Assembly: GCA_032622095.1 (NCBI GenBank)
Contig: CP136068.1
Location: 7,975,314-8,039,313, forward strand
Reading direction: 5' to 3'
Source of the DNA: Siphonodentalium dalli
Taxonomy: Eukaryota; Mollusca; Scaphopoda; Gadilida; Siphonodentaliidae
Length of the DNA: 64,000 bases
Both the position numbers and the translations under genes were made by a program. Below, in pieces: positions 34,471 to 46,215 of this stretch; position 1 is the stretch's first letter, and each line of letters begins with the position of its first letter. Under the pieces are notes generated by a model. It saw nothing but the letters and a program-made list of their open reading frames with translations. It was not told the DNA's origin and ran no database searches.

Positions 34471-35920
34471 TTTCACAAAAACACGCCAATTCCGAATCCA
34501 GATGACCTACTTGCAGACGAGCGCTCGTTAATATTCATGCCAAGAAATACAGGCGTCAAACTCATCTTTTTGGAAGGTTAATCCGATATACACATATTGA
34601 AATAATCCTTCCAGAACACCTTCCAAGATATAGAAGAATATTTTAATAGATTAGGACGCCAAAACAGTCGTAATGAAAGAATTAAAATGCACATCGCCTC
34701 CGCGAATTAGACCATTGTATCTGTTTTGCGCATGCGCAAGTCACCTGCCATATTTGGAATGTCCATATATGGGATTTGTGTTAACATGATCACCGATCAA
34801 TCCATTAACTAACAAATTACCACGCAATTATCTTAGCATAAAAATATATTGTAATTTATGCAACTACGACCTTGGTAACCCTGATAACTAATAAAATATA
34901 CCGGCCAATTCATTTTAAGATCGTTATTTCACTTTGCTTTAAGCATAAATACACTCTTAAACGCACATAAACGACCCATTGGCGTTAAAATTAAATATAC
35001 TCGGTATTTATTATATTAGTTTTTTATTGCTCAGTATAGAGTTAGACCCTTGACACCTGTCAATATATTTGGGCTGAATTCATATGATGCGGTATTATTC
35101 CTCGAAATAAACAACAAAGCAGTCGTTACTTCGAAATGTCGTTTGGGCTAACATTTACACAAATCCTTCGCGTGTTCTCCTCAATTGGCACGCATGTTCT
35201 CAGTCGACACACAGGTTATCCCAGAAAGTGGTGTGAAATAAACACCCAAGGTTTTGGGTGAAATAAGACATTCGCAAGATGTTATGTGTGATTTATTGAG
35301 TCCACATAAAGAGCTAAATATTCAAATTGTTCAGTATATTGTTCTGTCCCCAACAATGATACGGTCGATGTGCTCGGATTTGAGACAATGTTAATATATA
35401 TATACTGTAAAATAGTGTTATATTCTGCAAGGATATGTACAATTACGTACTATATACTGTGTGTGAAGGCAACTCACCTACAAATTTGAATCACCGAAAC
35501 AAGGTCATACCATGCCTTTAAGGTTCATATTCCACGTTGATGGATTAGAGCCTCAAAGTATACCTTGTAATGCTCGCTGGTCGCATATGTCACATTCCGG
35601 GGTTCAAAACAGATCGAAAATACATTACAGATGCTCGATCAGATTTGACTCCAAACATATCAAAAGGGTTCATTCACATGGTGGCAAATTTTCCAGAGAA
35701 TTATGCAGACAATTCGTAGTAAAGAGTAGCAGCACAAGTGTAAGTATATGACCGACAAACAGCTTATGGGAAGCATATGACACATCGTGTACTATATGTA
35801 CACAGTGAAACCTACACGACTCCTTAAACTATTATGCAACTGACATTCGACCGAAATTAGCCTTGAGATATCTGGCAAGAATTAATCTTTCAACAATTCG
35901 TGTTCCGAACACTAGGCAAA
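34471..35920. other. mostly unique AT-rich DNA; one possible exon
   Basis: No known gene is recognisable. A frame at 35512-35751 ends at a strong donor (AAGT|GTAAGTAT, about 35740) and contains IHYRCSIRFDSKHIKRVH and GKFSRELCRQFVVKSSSTS, but no acceptor or homology supports it. Confidence 0.35.
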
Positions 35921-35926
35921 CGTTAA

Positions 35927-36284
35927 TCCTTTACCCAACAGAACGGCCCTGTGCCAATGCATTCTCTTATATATGCGAGTCGACCATAGGTCGCCTCGCA
36001 TATATAAGAGAATGCATTGGCTTAACACATTAAAAATTATAAAATTGTTAAAGAATGTAAGAACAAATGGTAAAAAGTGTTAAAAAATGCAATCTCTTAT
36101 ATATGCGAGTCGACCATATAAGAGAATGCATTGGCACAGGGCATAACTGTAACCATCACAATGTGGTCAATGAGCCGGTTCCAATGATATCCATATTTGT
36201 ATGGTTTTATTGAGACAGACCCAATATAATTTAGGCTGTTGCAGCTTTATTTGGTCGTTTTTGGCCGGTTTGTTGGGTAAAGGG
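35927..36284. mobile_element. piggyBac-like MITE carrying hairpin cassettes, copy 2
   Basis: Same family as 11396-11757: flanked by TTAA (35923-35926, 36285-36288), ends TCCTTTACCCAACAGAAC and GTTTGTTGGGTAAAGGG. The first hairpin (35954-36020) is intact. The second (36088-36134) has lost most of one arm. The right 150 bases match copy 1 closely. Confidence 0.8.
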
Positions 36285-36774
36285 TTAATCTAAAATACTT
36301 GTAATCACCACCATTCGTATCACAGGCATCACGAAAACACAGAACATTATTCATAAGTAATGTGTCAAAAACGATCACAAAAGCTCAAGGTTGTTAACGC
36401 TCTTTATTATGTACAGTTATTGTGCGACCAAAACGAGCATCCACGCTCTTCGTAACAGAAGTGCATTGTAATTTGTTCTAGCCTGACACAAAATCTGAAC
36501 CTCCTATAACAATGGGCTCATTGTTACGATATATTTATTTGCTGGTAAATAAAACGTATACATGTACATGCATACATGATGGATTTATGGTGTCGAATCG
36601 GACATGGGATCTTTAACTGGTTCGCAGCTAAATATCCCACATACACATAAAGAAATGCGTATATTTATTTCAATAATCAGAAAATCATTGAATTTTATGA
36701 TCGGAGTAGGTAATTTACTACATTTTCACTCTTTTCTCAAATTTGACCCCCACACATATACATTTGTGTTTATG

Positions 36775-36965
36775 TTATGAGTCTGCATGTCTCATTAGGC
36801 TATGGTTATGAGTCTGGATGTCTCATTAGGTCATGTTTATGGGCCTGGATGTCTCATTACAGGCTATGGTTATGAGCCTGGATGTCTCATTAGGCTTTGT
36901 ATATTAGTCTGGATGTCTCACAAGGCTATGGTTGTGAGTCTGTATGTCTCATTGAGCTATGGTTA
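36775..36965 (+). repeat. 31-bp minisatellite, six copies
   Basis: The unit is close to TTATGAGTCTGGATGTCTCA plus TTAGGCTATGG. One unit is 33 bases. Variants are substitutions mostly; the array is in frame only by chance. Confidence 0.9.
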
Positions 36966-37190
36966 TGTAACAATATTTCCAAAATATTATCTGACAAACT
37001 CTATTTAAATTATTAAACTAAACAAGCAATACACTCTTACATATGGTCCAAATATGGTCTTTCAGCACTGAACCAGTTAAGGTGAAACAGAGGTGAGAAT
37101 ACTTAATAAACCAATGCATCTATAGTACCTGACTTAATATCAGCTTCCAGTCATAACCTTGCGTACCAGATTACTGGTAGGGTTGCAACA

Positions 37191-37288
37191 CCCCCCCCCC
37201 CCCCAAGTTTTGAAAGCTCAACATCCGGGCAATTTTCGGATTTTCGGGGAAATTGAATGGTATTTCGGGGGGGGGGGGGGGGGGGGGG
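37191..37288. repeat. facing poly-C and poly-G runs
   Basis: A 14-base C run (37191-37204) and a 22-base G run (37267-37288) face each other across 62 bases. They could pair or form G-quadruplexes on opposite strands. Lengths are likely uncertain because of sequencing slippage. Confidence 0.8.
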
Positions 37289-37299
37289 TCATATTACAG

Positions 37300-39955
37300 T
37301 ATTTTTCACATTTATGTCCGAATTATACATATTTGAGGTTATTTTAGGGTCTATTTTGTTATATTTATGTGTATATACAAGGTATGTTCAACAGAATTGT
37401 TACAAATCATGAGTATATCATGTACAGCAATTCGGACAGAAAGTCTCACCCCCACTTGCCCGTACGGCTATACATCCAGTCTCACCCACCCACTAAACAT
37501 TCGCGTGTCCGTACGGCCGTACATCCAGTTGCGTGGTATTCAACCTCAGATCTATTTTAATTTAGTTTATTTTATAAATATGGTCGTCAGCTCAAAATAC
37601 ATGTCACTTAATTATAATTCACGGAGTATCTCTCTCCGAAATTCAACAGTACCAATAGTTCAGAAAAGACTGTCCAGTTTACTGACATAGAGCATATAAG
37701 AGCGTCTATTGTTATGCTTTTCCTAATATGGTAATAATCGATAGAAAAACGAAGCGAAATAAGAACTGGAAGAAGAAGAAGAAATACAAGCATATTCAAA
37801 CTTGGAAGAAAAGAAGGAAAGAAGACAACAATGTCCCAATGGTTTATATTATAGCTGACATTTGCTGACTATGCTCACCTGTGGGTGTTAGGTGGATCTT
37901 ACTAATAAGATTAACCAAGTGGTGTGGGGTTTACAATCCGGAGTAATGTGTTTCTGATCGATGCGCCGATCGCTATTGTTTAACTAGATCCAATCAACAA
38001 ACATTAGGGGCGACCCCTCACGGGCAATGTTTGCTCATGTTATTAATCACCCGCGAGGCACTTCCTAATACCCGAAATGGCACTGATCGGGGAAACGAAG
38101 CGAAACGTGAAGAATATGTCAGCAGAGCTGCGAACCATTGCGTAAAGCGACGACACATGGCGTCAATGATGGCGCTAATGTCGATTTTATTTACATACAG
38201 ATATAAACAAATGATGACGTGCTAATCACTTCTCAATAGACTATAATAGTTGTGTCATCGAGATGCGACTAACAAATATTCGGACGCACAGCTGAGGCCC
38301 GAGTCACGGGGATTTCAAACTCGGGGTGGGGATTCCCGACTATTAAAAAGTCAATAAACCAACTCTTATTTATACTTACAAAATCGTTATAAATTTCACA
38401 TTCTCATCAATGAGGCGACGCTCTTTATAGTCATTCGTTATACCGAGTACTACACCAGTATCAACTCTATACCAAGATGAAATAGCAAGTACATGTGCAC
38501 AAATTTATATACTGCATGTGTAAAATCGCTATAAATTTCACATTATCATTAATGAGACGACGCTCTTTGTAGTTACTCGTCATAACGAGTACTTATCCAG
38601 TAACAACTTTACACCGAGAAGTAATAGCAAGTAAAAACAACTACCTGTAAATACGACAATTTTAACTATACCAATCTTAAAAACAAAACAAAAAATATAC
38701 ATGTACATATGTACATATGAAAGCTCAACTTAAAAGTTTTTAAGTGTAACTTACGCACACACAAATCTTTTAACTCACTATAGTACCACAATTTTACCAA
38801 CTATTTTATCATTATTGCAGTTTTACCTGGTTTTATTTGACTTATTTTTACTTCCATTATTTTATATACCCAATATAATGGGGTGCTCCTCACTTAAAGG
38901 AGGGAAATCCACAACAAGCAAGCAAGCAAGATGGTGTGTCAATGATTAAATTTCTAACTGTTGAAATTGTTTACCAATGTTGAGGTTAAGACAAACCAAC
39001 TTCCCTTGGTCGCCAAGCCATCGTTCGACGTATCACAGGAGTATGGAATTGAAGGGCATGGATAGGTCATCGCGTTTACGTACACGTTCGCGACATATAT
39101 TGATTTTATAACTATAGGTCAAAGGCCTCTGGGCGGACAGGGAAGATGACGAGCCGATTTCCTCGGTATATTTCGGTAGTTTCGTTTAATTTCGCCGAGT
39201 TATATGTCAAATGAAAGGGAATTTTATTGCGAATAAGATACACTGGATGATATTTTTACAGAAATTATCCATTTCTACAATTTATGAGGGGTTTGATACG
39301 TTCTGGCATAATTGTTCTTTGACAATTTAGGAGGGATGCTTGACAGACGGACCTGACTCCGTCTCGTTATCATGCTTTCTAACGTTTTTCTGATTCGGAA
39401 TTTTATTTTGCACGGCGAATAGAGAGGAACACGTTTCGCATATTTGTTTTTCTCCGAACTCAAAATACTTGTTAACGTTCGGCATTTTAAAACTGTGCAG
39501 TTACGTCACTATTTGGGCAGTCATAAATGTCGAACAGAACATTGCGACGTACCAACTACGTGGATTGACAAATGCAGAGTAAGCGGGATCACTCTATTGT
39601 TTATCGCGTTATTGATGCATTTGCGATTAGCTCCCTCTTGTTAAACCAAATGCTCAAAATTAATTAATATAAAAGACATTTTCGTTTTTTATATTAGTGA
39701 AAGTTTTCCGGTGCGGGTTTGTTCGAAAAATTATCGAATATTCGCGATCATTTCGATTCGAATCGAATCTTTTACGTGATATCACCTTTAATCGAATCTC
39801 TATCGTTCTCATGAGCCTAATATCGACTATATTACATCTATACCAATAATATGACAACTATCAAGTTATAGATACGTACTCCCATAAAATAAGATTCACA
39901 TAGGCCTTATTTCGTGGGGTGATTACGATTAATTACACTCCGTAGAAAGGGTTCG
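37300..39955. other. no gene recognised; small repeats
   Basis: A ~143-bp direct duplication lies at about 38380-38650 and carries one CGCTCTTT octamer per copy (38419, 38561). A CAAG microsatellite is at about 38915-38930. Open frames show no domain. Confidence 0.4.
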
Positions 39956-39956
39956 T

Positions 39957-40247
39957 TGAAAGGGTGAACCATAGCCGTAATGTCGTGTATAAAGGGTGGA
40001 CCATAGCCGTAATGTCGTGTATAAAGGGTGGACCATAGCCGTAATGTCGTGTATAAAGGGTGGACCATAGCCGTAATATCGTGTATAAACGGTGGACAAT
40101 TTCCCCAATACCGAGTATAAAGGGTGGACCATAGCCGTAATGTCGTGTATAAAGGGTGGACCATAGCCATAATGTCGTGTATAAAGGGTGGACCATAGCC
40201 GTAATGTCGTGTATAAAGGGTGGAGTATAGCCATAATGTCGTGTATA
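39957..40247 (-). repeat. 32-bp minisatellite, about nine copies
   Basis: The unit is AAAGGGTGGACCATAGCC plus GTAATGTCGTGTAT. Because 32 is not a multiple of 3 and the unit has no stop in any minus frame, all three minus frames stay open and encode the same 32-residue cycle (HYGYGPPFIHDITAMVHPLY and on). The longest frame extends to 40640. I see no evidence of translation. Confidence 0.9.
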
Positions 40248-40259
40248 AATTAGGTCAAT

Positions 40260-41250
40260 CGTACACCCGGGTTTATGTTTCTTATAATGTAAACAATCTA
40301 CGGGTCCACCATCTCGCAGTTTTAAACCCCAATCAAAGACAAGAAAACCAATGTCAGAAATGGTAACGCGCTCAAGATCATATATTATATACCCATGTTT
40401 GTATTTATAGAATATAAAATATATTGGTTTCGCGAATGACCAACTCAGAATTCCGTTAAAATAACAATAACAACCAGCAACTATATAATTAACGAATGGG
40501 CGGTCGACTCGGCCGTCCTCCGACCACAACCCCCAGTGGGCTGGAGAACGAAAAATGTCTATAAAAGTTGAAATATAAGACTTACAAATTATCTTTTTCA
40601 TTTCTTTTATTTGTAATTGACATAGCTTATCACAAACCAAAAATCAACATTATTGGCATAATGTTAACGACAATAAACGAAATTGAAATTCCCAACTACA
40701 CATTTTACCGGACTCGGCCTCAGGTCGCAGTTCGACTTTTAATCATCCCAAAAAGTTCCCATTCTATATATAAAACACCCATGCGCCCAGGCGAAACAAG
40801 AATCTACACCAGTATACACGCGGAGCTCGCGTAATGGACAGTTACCGGTCCTCTACAATCTTGACCCTAAAGCCTGAAATTAGCCATAAAAATTTAACCC
40901 TTTCTATACTAAATGGATTATCATACTCAGCTAAAATAGTACATGTGAATGGTATATTAATCGTTGGGGTGGAGGTCAGTGGAAATAAGTAGATGATAGA
41001 CCAAACAGTGCTCAGATAATGAGTTCAACAAACGACTTATATATGAACGTTTGATGAACTTATTGTCTGAACATTTCTTATGGGATAACTAAGATGCTTT
41101 ATTTGAGAAATCGTTTAACAATAATATGTTGCTCACGGGGAGCATTCCTGGCGACCATGCAGGTAAATATTCTTTAACTCGGTTGACCAACGGGAATTAG
41201 AGTTAAAGTACTTTCCCCTAGCGGTGATCGATGGAATACCGAAAGGGGGC
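40260..41250. other. no gene recognised
   Basis: The minus-strand frame that enters from the 32-bp array runs to 40640 through non-repetitive sequence, with no domain. Nothing else supports coding. Any left end of the DIRS element (such as a terminal repeat) was not identified. Confidence 0.35.
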
Positions 41251-41352
41251 GATATTTGTTGAAGCGGAGCGATATGGGTAATCTGGTCATCTGCGTTGAA
41301 GCCGCCGAACTGTGCGGAAGTCTAAATTTTTACTGTGGCCGCCATTTTGAAA

Positions 41353-42068
41353 ATGCACGAACAACAGGTTTCAGAACCGACTTTGAAAGATGTTTTAGCA
41401 GCGGTTACTATAACCAAAAAGCGGCATTGGTACACCTGGTCCAAGATAAAATTGCAGAGCTCAAGTCAGATTTTGCCTTCACTACAGTTGCCGTTTCGTC
41501 AGAATTGCGGAAAATTCGATCTGATGCCGAATTCAACTGGAAGCGGCCGGGGCACAAAATACAATATGAATTCAATTCGTCCATACGCGAGAACCTGGCA
41601 CCCGCTAAGCAGGCTATTGAAGCCGATGATTTGGAGAGTGCTTGTTCTGTTGTGGATGAGTGTGATGAATCTATCAAGCATCGAAATAAGCTGGTTAAAA
41701 TTGCAGATTCATCTCCTTATGGATGGGAGACGGTTAAGCATTATTCTTCCAATCCTGTTGCGGATGGTTCAGAGGATGAGGCCAAGATTGATAAGGCAGA
41801 GAAAAGTGTGGTTCGGGAGAGAAAAAATAAGCAGCCGAGCAAACGTCGTGTTAATCCTGTGTTGGAAGTACCTAAAGTGTCGCAAGGGTTTGTGCGCGCT
41901 GCTGATCGTGTTGATGGTTTTCAAGGTTCAAGAAGATTCTCCGACAAGCGGCCTTTTCGTGGCAAAGGTGCCTGCTATGGGTGCGTGGAATTCTCTCACT
42001 GTATCAGCAGATGTCCAGTCATCCGGAACAGAGCGAGTACATCAGTTACGGGAGCAGAAAGTAGATAG
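41353..42068 (+). pseudogene. DIRS-type retroelement, gag-like ORF (frameshifted)
   Basis: The product starts at the ATG at 41353 (MHEQQVSEPTLKDVLAAV) in one frame and continues from about 41410 in another, so at least one frameshift has occurred. The second part has a helical region with WKRPGHKIQYEFN and RNKLVKIADSSPYGWETV, a motif pair I know from gag proteins of DIRS-like elements in marine invertebrates. Near the end is a CCHC zinc knuckle with exact C-x2-C-x4-H-x4-C spacing (CYGCVEFSHCISRC). An Arg/Lys-rich segment precedes it. The reverse transcriptase follows 290 bases later on the same strand. The copy is non-functional. Confidence 0.75.
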
Positions 42069-42182
42069 GACAGTTATAGAAGATAAGTATAATCTTGTTG
42101 AAAATCACATTGATGGTTTTTATGAAATGTCTGATGCATTTGAATTTGAGATGATCAAAATTTGTTTTCTGTTAAAAACAGG

Positions 42183-42850
42183 TTGAAAATGCATGTACAA
42201 TTTTGGGAAAACATTGGTGCATCTGAATTTGTATTAGATGTGATCAAGAATGGATACAAATTACCATTTAATTTTGAACCAGAGTCAATTTTCATGCGCA
42301 ATAATAAAACTGCAATGAGGCATGGATAATTTGTATCAGAAGCAATTTCAAATTTATTGAGAAAAGGGCTGGTCACAAAATGTGAACATCCGCCGAAAGT
42401 AGTTAATCCGTTAACTGTTTCAGTTCAAAATTCGGGTAAAAAACGATTGATTTTGGACCTTCGACATGTTAACGTTTCAGTTCAGAAACGGTCAGTCAAG
42501 TTTGAGGATATGAAAGTGTCTTTGTCTTATTTACAAAAAGAATCCTGGATGTTTAAATTTGATCTTCATTCTGCATACCATCATTTGTCTTTATGTGAAA
42601 ATCATACAGATTGTTTTGGATTCTCATGGACCTTTGCAAATGGGCGTAGTCTGTATTTCAAATTTGATGTCGTTGCATTTGGTTTGACATCGGCTCCTTA
42701 TTTGTTTACAAAGGTTACTCGGCCACTTATTAAAAAGTGGCGAGGTGAAGGTCCTTCAATTGTAATGTATTTGGATGACGGGTTTGGGATTAGTAATGAT
42801 TACAATTATAATATCAGCTTCCTCCTGACAACAGTTTCTCAAGATTTACA
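42183..42850 (+). pseudogene. DIRS-type reverse transcriptase (broken, truncated)
   Basis: The frame contains reverse transcriptase landmarks: NPLTVSVQNSGKKRLILDLR, FKFDLHSAYHHLSL (first catalytic Asp), the FGLTSAPYLFTK block, and the catalytic YLDDGFG box, which is typical of tyrosine-recombinase (DIRS/Ngaro) retroelements. An in-frame TAA at 42327-42329 interrupts the segment just before the fingers region, and homology stops soon after the YLDD box. RNase H, methyltransferase and tyrosine recombinase regions are absent. A different repeat starts at about 42846, which suggests a later insertion or deletion truncated this copy. Confidence 0.85.
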
Positions 42851-43157
42851 AGGAAGAATATGCTATTTTGAGAGTTGACGAACATTCTGTCATGTTTATC
42901 ACTTTATCATCATGTTCTGACACATTACTTGTCAGGAATACAAAACGTTCAAGCTTATTGTCAGAATGACGGAGGAAGTCGTTCCATTTTTTTGGAATCT
43001 TAGTTTGGCCACCAACTTTTCGTCCAAGACCTATACCACGATTCTCATTAGTGCTGCCTTTTGTGCTGCCTTCAAAATACCTATCCCATACAACACACAT
43101 GACATTAACACTTCTTAGTTTGTAGAGTAGAAACTTCATTGGTGACTGTGTAATCAT
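42846..43157 (-). pseudogene. fragment of a multicopy invertebrate protein family (middle part)
   Basis: The minus strand is open for about 100 codons, with MKFLLYKLRSVNVMCVVWD, RGIGLGRKVGG, IPKKWNDFLRHSDNKLE and FLTSN. From memory, this WNDFL...DNKxELFxFL pattern belongs to a large family of uncharacterised, highly multicopy proteins in corals, molluscs and other invertebrates whose C-terminus is tesmin/CXC-like. The family's catalytic role, if any, is unknown to me. It lies next to the truncated DIRS reverse transcriptase and in opposite orientation to the two other fragments of the same family at 43.2-44.0 kb. Confidence 0.45.
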
Positions 43158-43182
43158 TAAAAGTATATGTAGATCCTATCGC

Positions 43183-43605
43183 ATGCACAATTATATGCAC
43201 AAGAACGCCTCCATCAAATATCTTGCACGTATTTCCAATATTTTATTTCTTGTAATAGTGTGTTCGAACAACATTTGGGCAGTTCAAAAAACCCGAAATC
43301 GCTTCTCCGCTATTCCAAACGATCAAGTGCAGGAACAGGAGAACATCAAATTGAAAGGAAATGGAAGGTTGATAGGTTTAATAGAGAGCTCATCGACTAT
43401 AACGAGATGGCTAGAACTCCCCGAACCAGACGTGTTTTTCTCTCATGAGAGTCGGCTATTTTCCCCGCCTTATCAACGGGAGGTAAATTCAAGGGGACAC
43501 AATCTGATTTGCTGGGATGTATCCAGGAATCAATTGGAGATATATAGGACCCACCTAAAAATGTTCAGTGCAAGATATTTGATGGAGGCGTTCTTGTGGA
43601 TATGA
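43183..43605 (+). pseudogene. fragment of the same multicopy protein family (upstream part)
   Basis: The plus strand carries VQKTRNRFSAIPNDQVQEQ followed by ENIKLKGNGRLIGLIESS and ITRWLELPEPDV. This resembles the segment of the family that reads FSAIAIDHAHEQNN, VKGDGGAVGLTENP and RRWMVAGPE in other genomes (recalled, not searched). Residues around it diverge quickly and frames shift (a second frame is open at 43260-43448), so this is a decayed copy. Confidence 0.45.
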
Positions 43606-43621
43606 TTGTACCTGCGATATA

Positions 43622-43996
43622 GTATCTACTTTTAATGATTACGCCCAGTCACTAATGAAATTTCTACTCTACAGACTAAGAAGTGTTACTGTCATATATA
43701 TGTGGTGTGGGACATATGAAACGAGCTGCCTACCAGGTAGGATTGTGGTACACTTGTCGTGCCAAGCTGCAGCTGTGTGCTCAGAACTCATTAAGTTTTG
43801 TTGCAAATCACAAGCTTGTAACAGATGCAAATGTGCAAACGCTGATTTACCATACACAGATTTATGTAGATGTAATTGTGTGCTTAAAATATTCGTTCAA
43901 CGTATAATCACAGCCAGCGGTGATTATAACATGACAATCTATGAGTTGCTATCTATCGGCTGGTATTATCAGTCTGTGAACATTATAGTTATATAA
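43622..43996 (+). pseudogene. fragment of the same multicopy protein family (CXC-like C-terminus)
   Basis: One frame begins MKFLLYRLRSVTVIYMW, an inverted second copy of the sequence at 43085-43170. A neighbouring frame has HMKRAAYQVG, and the first frame then has a Cys-rich run with the pattern VCSELIKFCCKSQACNRCKC and YTDLCRCNC. That pattern resembles the short tesmin/TSO1-type CXC tail at the C-terminus of this family. The two frames must be combined, so there is at least one frameshift. It is a remnant, not a gene. Confidence 0.45.
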
Positions 43997-44099
43997 CATA
44001 ACAGACATGAATTTAAGAACACAGTATAAACAAAGATAGGCCATCTTTATGTGTATTATCGATTGACAATTTAAAGTTGTGACCCGAAATGCATATCTA

Positions 44100-45110
44100 T
44101 ATATACACCCATCTTGAATGCTAGATTACATAAGTCAATGATATTGGGTCAAATATATCCATTAATGGTATTATAGATTCTTTATTTTTATTTAATTTCA
44201 CCAAAACGTCACATGTATATACCCTTATATGTGTTGTATATATATTTGATGTTCATTTTCGAAACTTTTAAGACCGCATATTGTATATTATTGCATATTG
44301 CCATTCTATTGGTTGAACATATTTGAAATGATCAAATAAATTGTTATTAGGCATACAATTGTTAATTTCAACAGTATACTGACAATGAGATTGTTAAATT
44401 ATAATATATGACGAATTGCGATCGACAAACTCACTTTATAAGATTTAACCATAGATTTATTGAATCCTTACAACAAGTCACATTTTCGTGATATTTGGGT
44501 GAGGGGTAACATAAACCAAGTTTTCTGAAACGTTGTTACATATTAAACACATACAATGTATTCATCGTTTTCAGTATATATGTCCAAAACATATAAGACC
44601 GAACATTGTGAACTATCGCAAATATCCTATGAGTAAATGAATATTTATTGGACCAAAATATTTGAAATGAAGAGGATTTTCTTACAAAATTGCATATTTT
44701 TTGTCGAAAAAGATGTTATATTTCAACTTTGGTCATTGTGTATGTAATTGCCATTGCAGTATTTAGAAATGTATCAAATAGTGTCCTTTATAGATTCTCA
44801 TCCATGTTCTATCGGTTGCTTATCACAAAAACAATATTTCATGATTTTTGGGGTGAGGGGTAACATAATCCAAAATTTCTAAAATACGGTTAAGAATGTG
44901 TCCTAGATATTGTATGTTTTGATTAGAGAATACATTTCCAAAAATGCTAAGACCTTAACCTTTGATTTACACTGAAACATTTTTGAGAAATTGTCTGTTT
45001 ATTATTCCGAAATAATTGAAACGAGAATGATTATATGACAAAATTGCATACCGTTCATCGCGACATGAGTTAACCGCTATTTATGGTTCTTCATATGTTA
45101 TCGTCCACTC
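44100..45110 (+). repeat. diverged ~350-bp tandem repeats
   Basis: GGGGTGAGGGGTAACATAA-like words recur at 44500 and 44850, an AAGACCGxxxATTG segment at about 44270, 44600 and 44950, and TGAAATGA-like words with ACAAAATTGCATA after them. About three units, AT-rich. Confidence 0.55.
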
Positions 45111-45148
45111 GCCAAATTATATAATCCGTTCATCGTTTTCATACAGTA

Positions 45149-45323
45149 CAGTAATGCCCTAATTAATCGACTCCTTTAACCACAGCAGAATTATGGGTAA
45201 CTTTTCATTTAGTCCAAGAGAGCTTTCCGATAAATGGCAACAAGCCATATTTCCGACTAAATCCTGAAAAGTTACCCATAATTCTGCTGTGGTTAAAGGA
45301 GTCGATTAATTAGGGCATTACTG
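45149..45323. mobile_element. foldback MITE with CAGTAATGCCC ends, copy 2
   Basis: A 175-base palindrome flanked by TA on both sides (45147-45148, 45324-45325). Arms include CAGTAATGCCCTAATTAATC, the ACCACAGCAGAATTATGGGT block and AGAGCTTTCCGAT in the loop region. It is diverged from copy 1 at matching positions in both arms. Confidence 0.8.
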
Positions 45324-46047
45324 TACCTCTATACAAATATAGTTTCTCGAGACGGTGAAAACCCAATCAGCAATATCTCACTACACATCAACTCCAAATA
45401 TATGTTTATACAGCATGATACGAACATCCAAATAAATTATATTGATTTGAAGGAGTTATATGGGGGGAACACATTAAAGTCTATTGTAATGCTTGTATAA
45501 TTCATATGCGTTATTGTATCTAATGGGTAATAACAGTCACCAGTGAGCTGAACCATTTACACATAATTATTAGCCACAACATGTTCCTCAAAATACACAA
45601 ACAAAAACGCGTCCTATACATTCAACTTCCCACAAAATGATTTTTCAAACCGGCTTGCAGCTATTTACCGCCCTGCAACTATTTACCGTTCCGAATACCC
45701 AGCGTGCGATGACCCAATTGCGTAACTGATTTTGTCAAATCAGCACTATATACATGTACATGTATGATTGTTGAAATACGAATAAAAACAAACTTGAGTG
45801 ACGTGTTTATCAGTTGACGCTGAAGAGTTCTTGTTGACGTCATAATGGTTGTTGTATTTGGACATTGCGATAAACAATACTACAGGATCGCAATCAGATA
45901 ACTAGAATGCACTCAGAGAGATGCCAACGTGCGCAAAAATGTAATAACAAATAATTTCACTGTATTTTACTTAATTTATTTAATTTAATTTAATTTAACT
46001 TAATGTTAGCAAAAAAAGACAATTACAATCTTCAATAATTTTATTTA

Positions 46048-46215
46048 GGGGATAACAGTGTGGTGTTTTGTGATTTCGGAAAGGTACATGGCAAATATAC
46101 TGTGGCAAATTTAGTTAATGGGCGACGGCGGAGCCGGAGCCCATTAACGGGTATTTGCCACAGTATATTCGCCATGTACCTTTCCGAAATCACAAAACAC
46201 CACACTGTTATCCCC
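46048..46215. repeat. 168-bp near-perfect hairpin
   Basis: Arms run GGGGATAACAGTGTGGTGTT and inward to TTAATGGGC; the loop is GACGGCGGAGCCGGA. A half copy (TATAACGTTGTGGTGTTTTG) lies at about 46640-46695. Confidence 0.85.
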
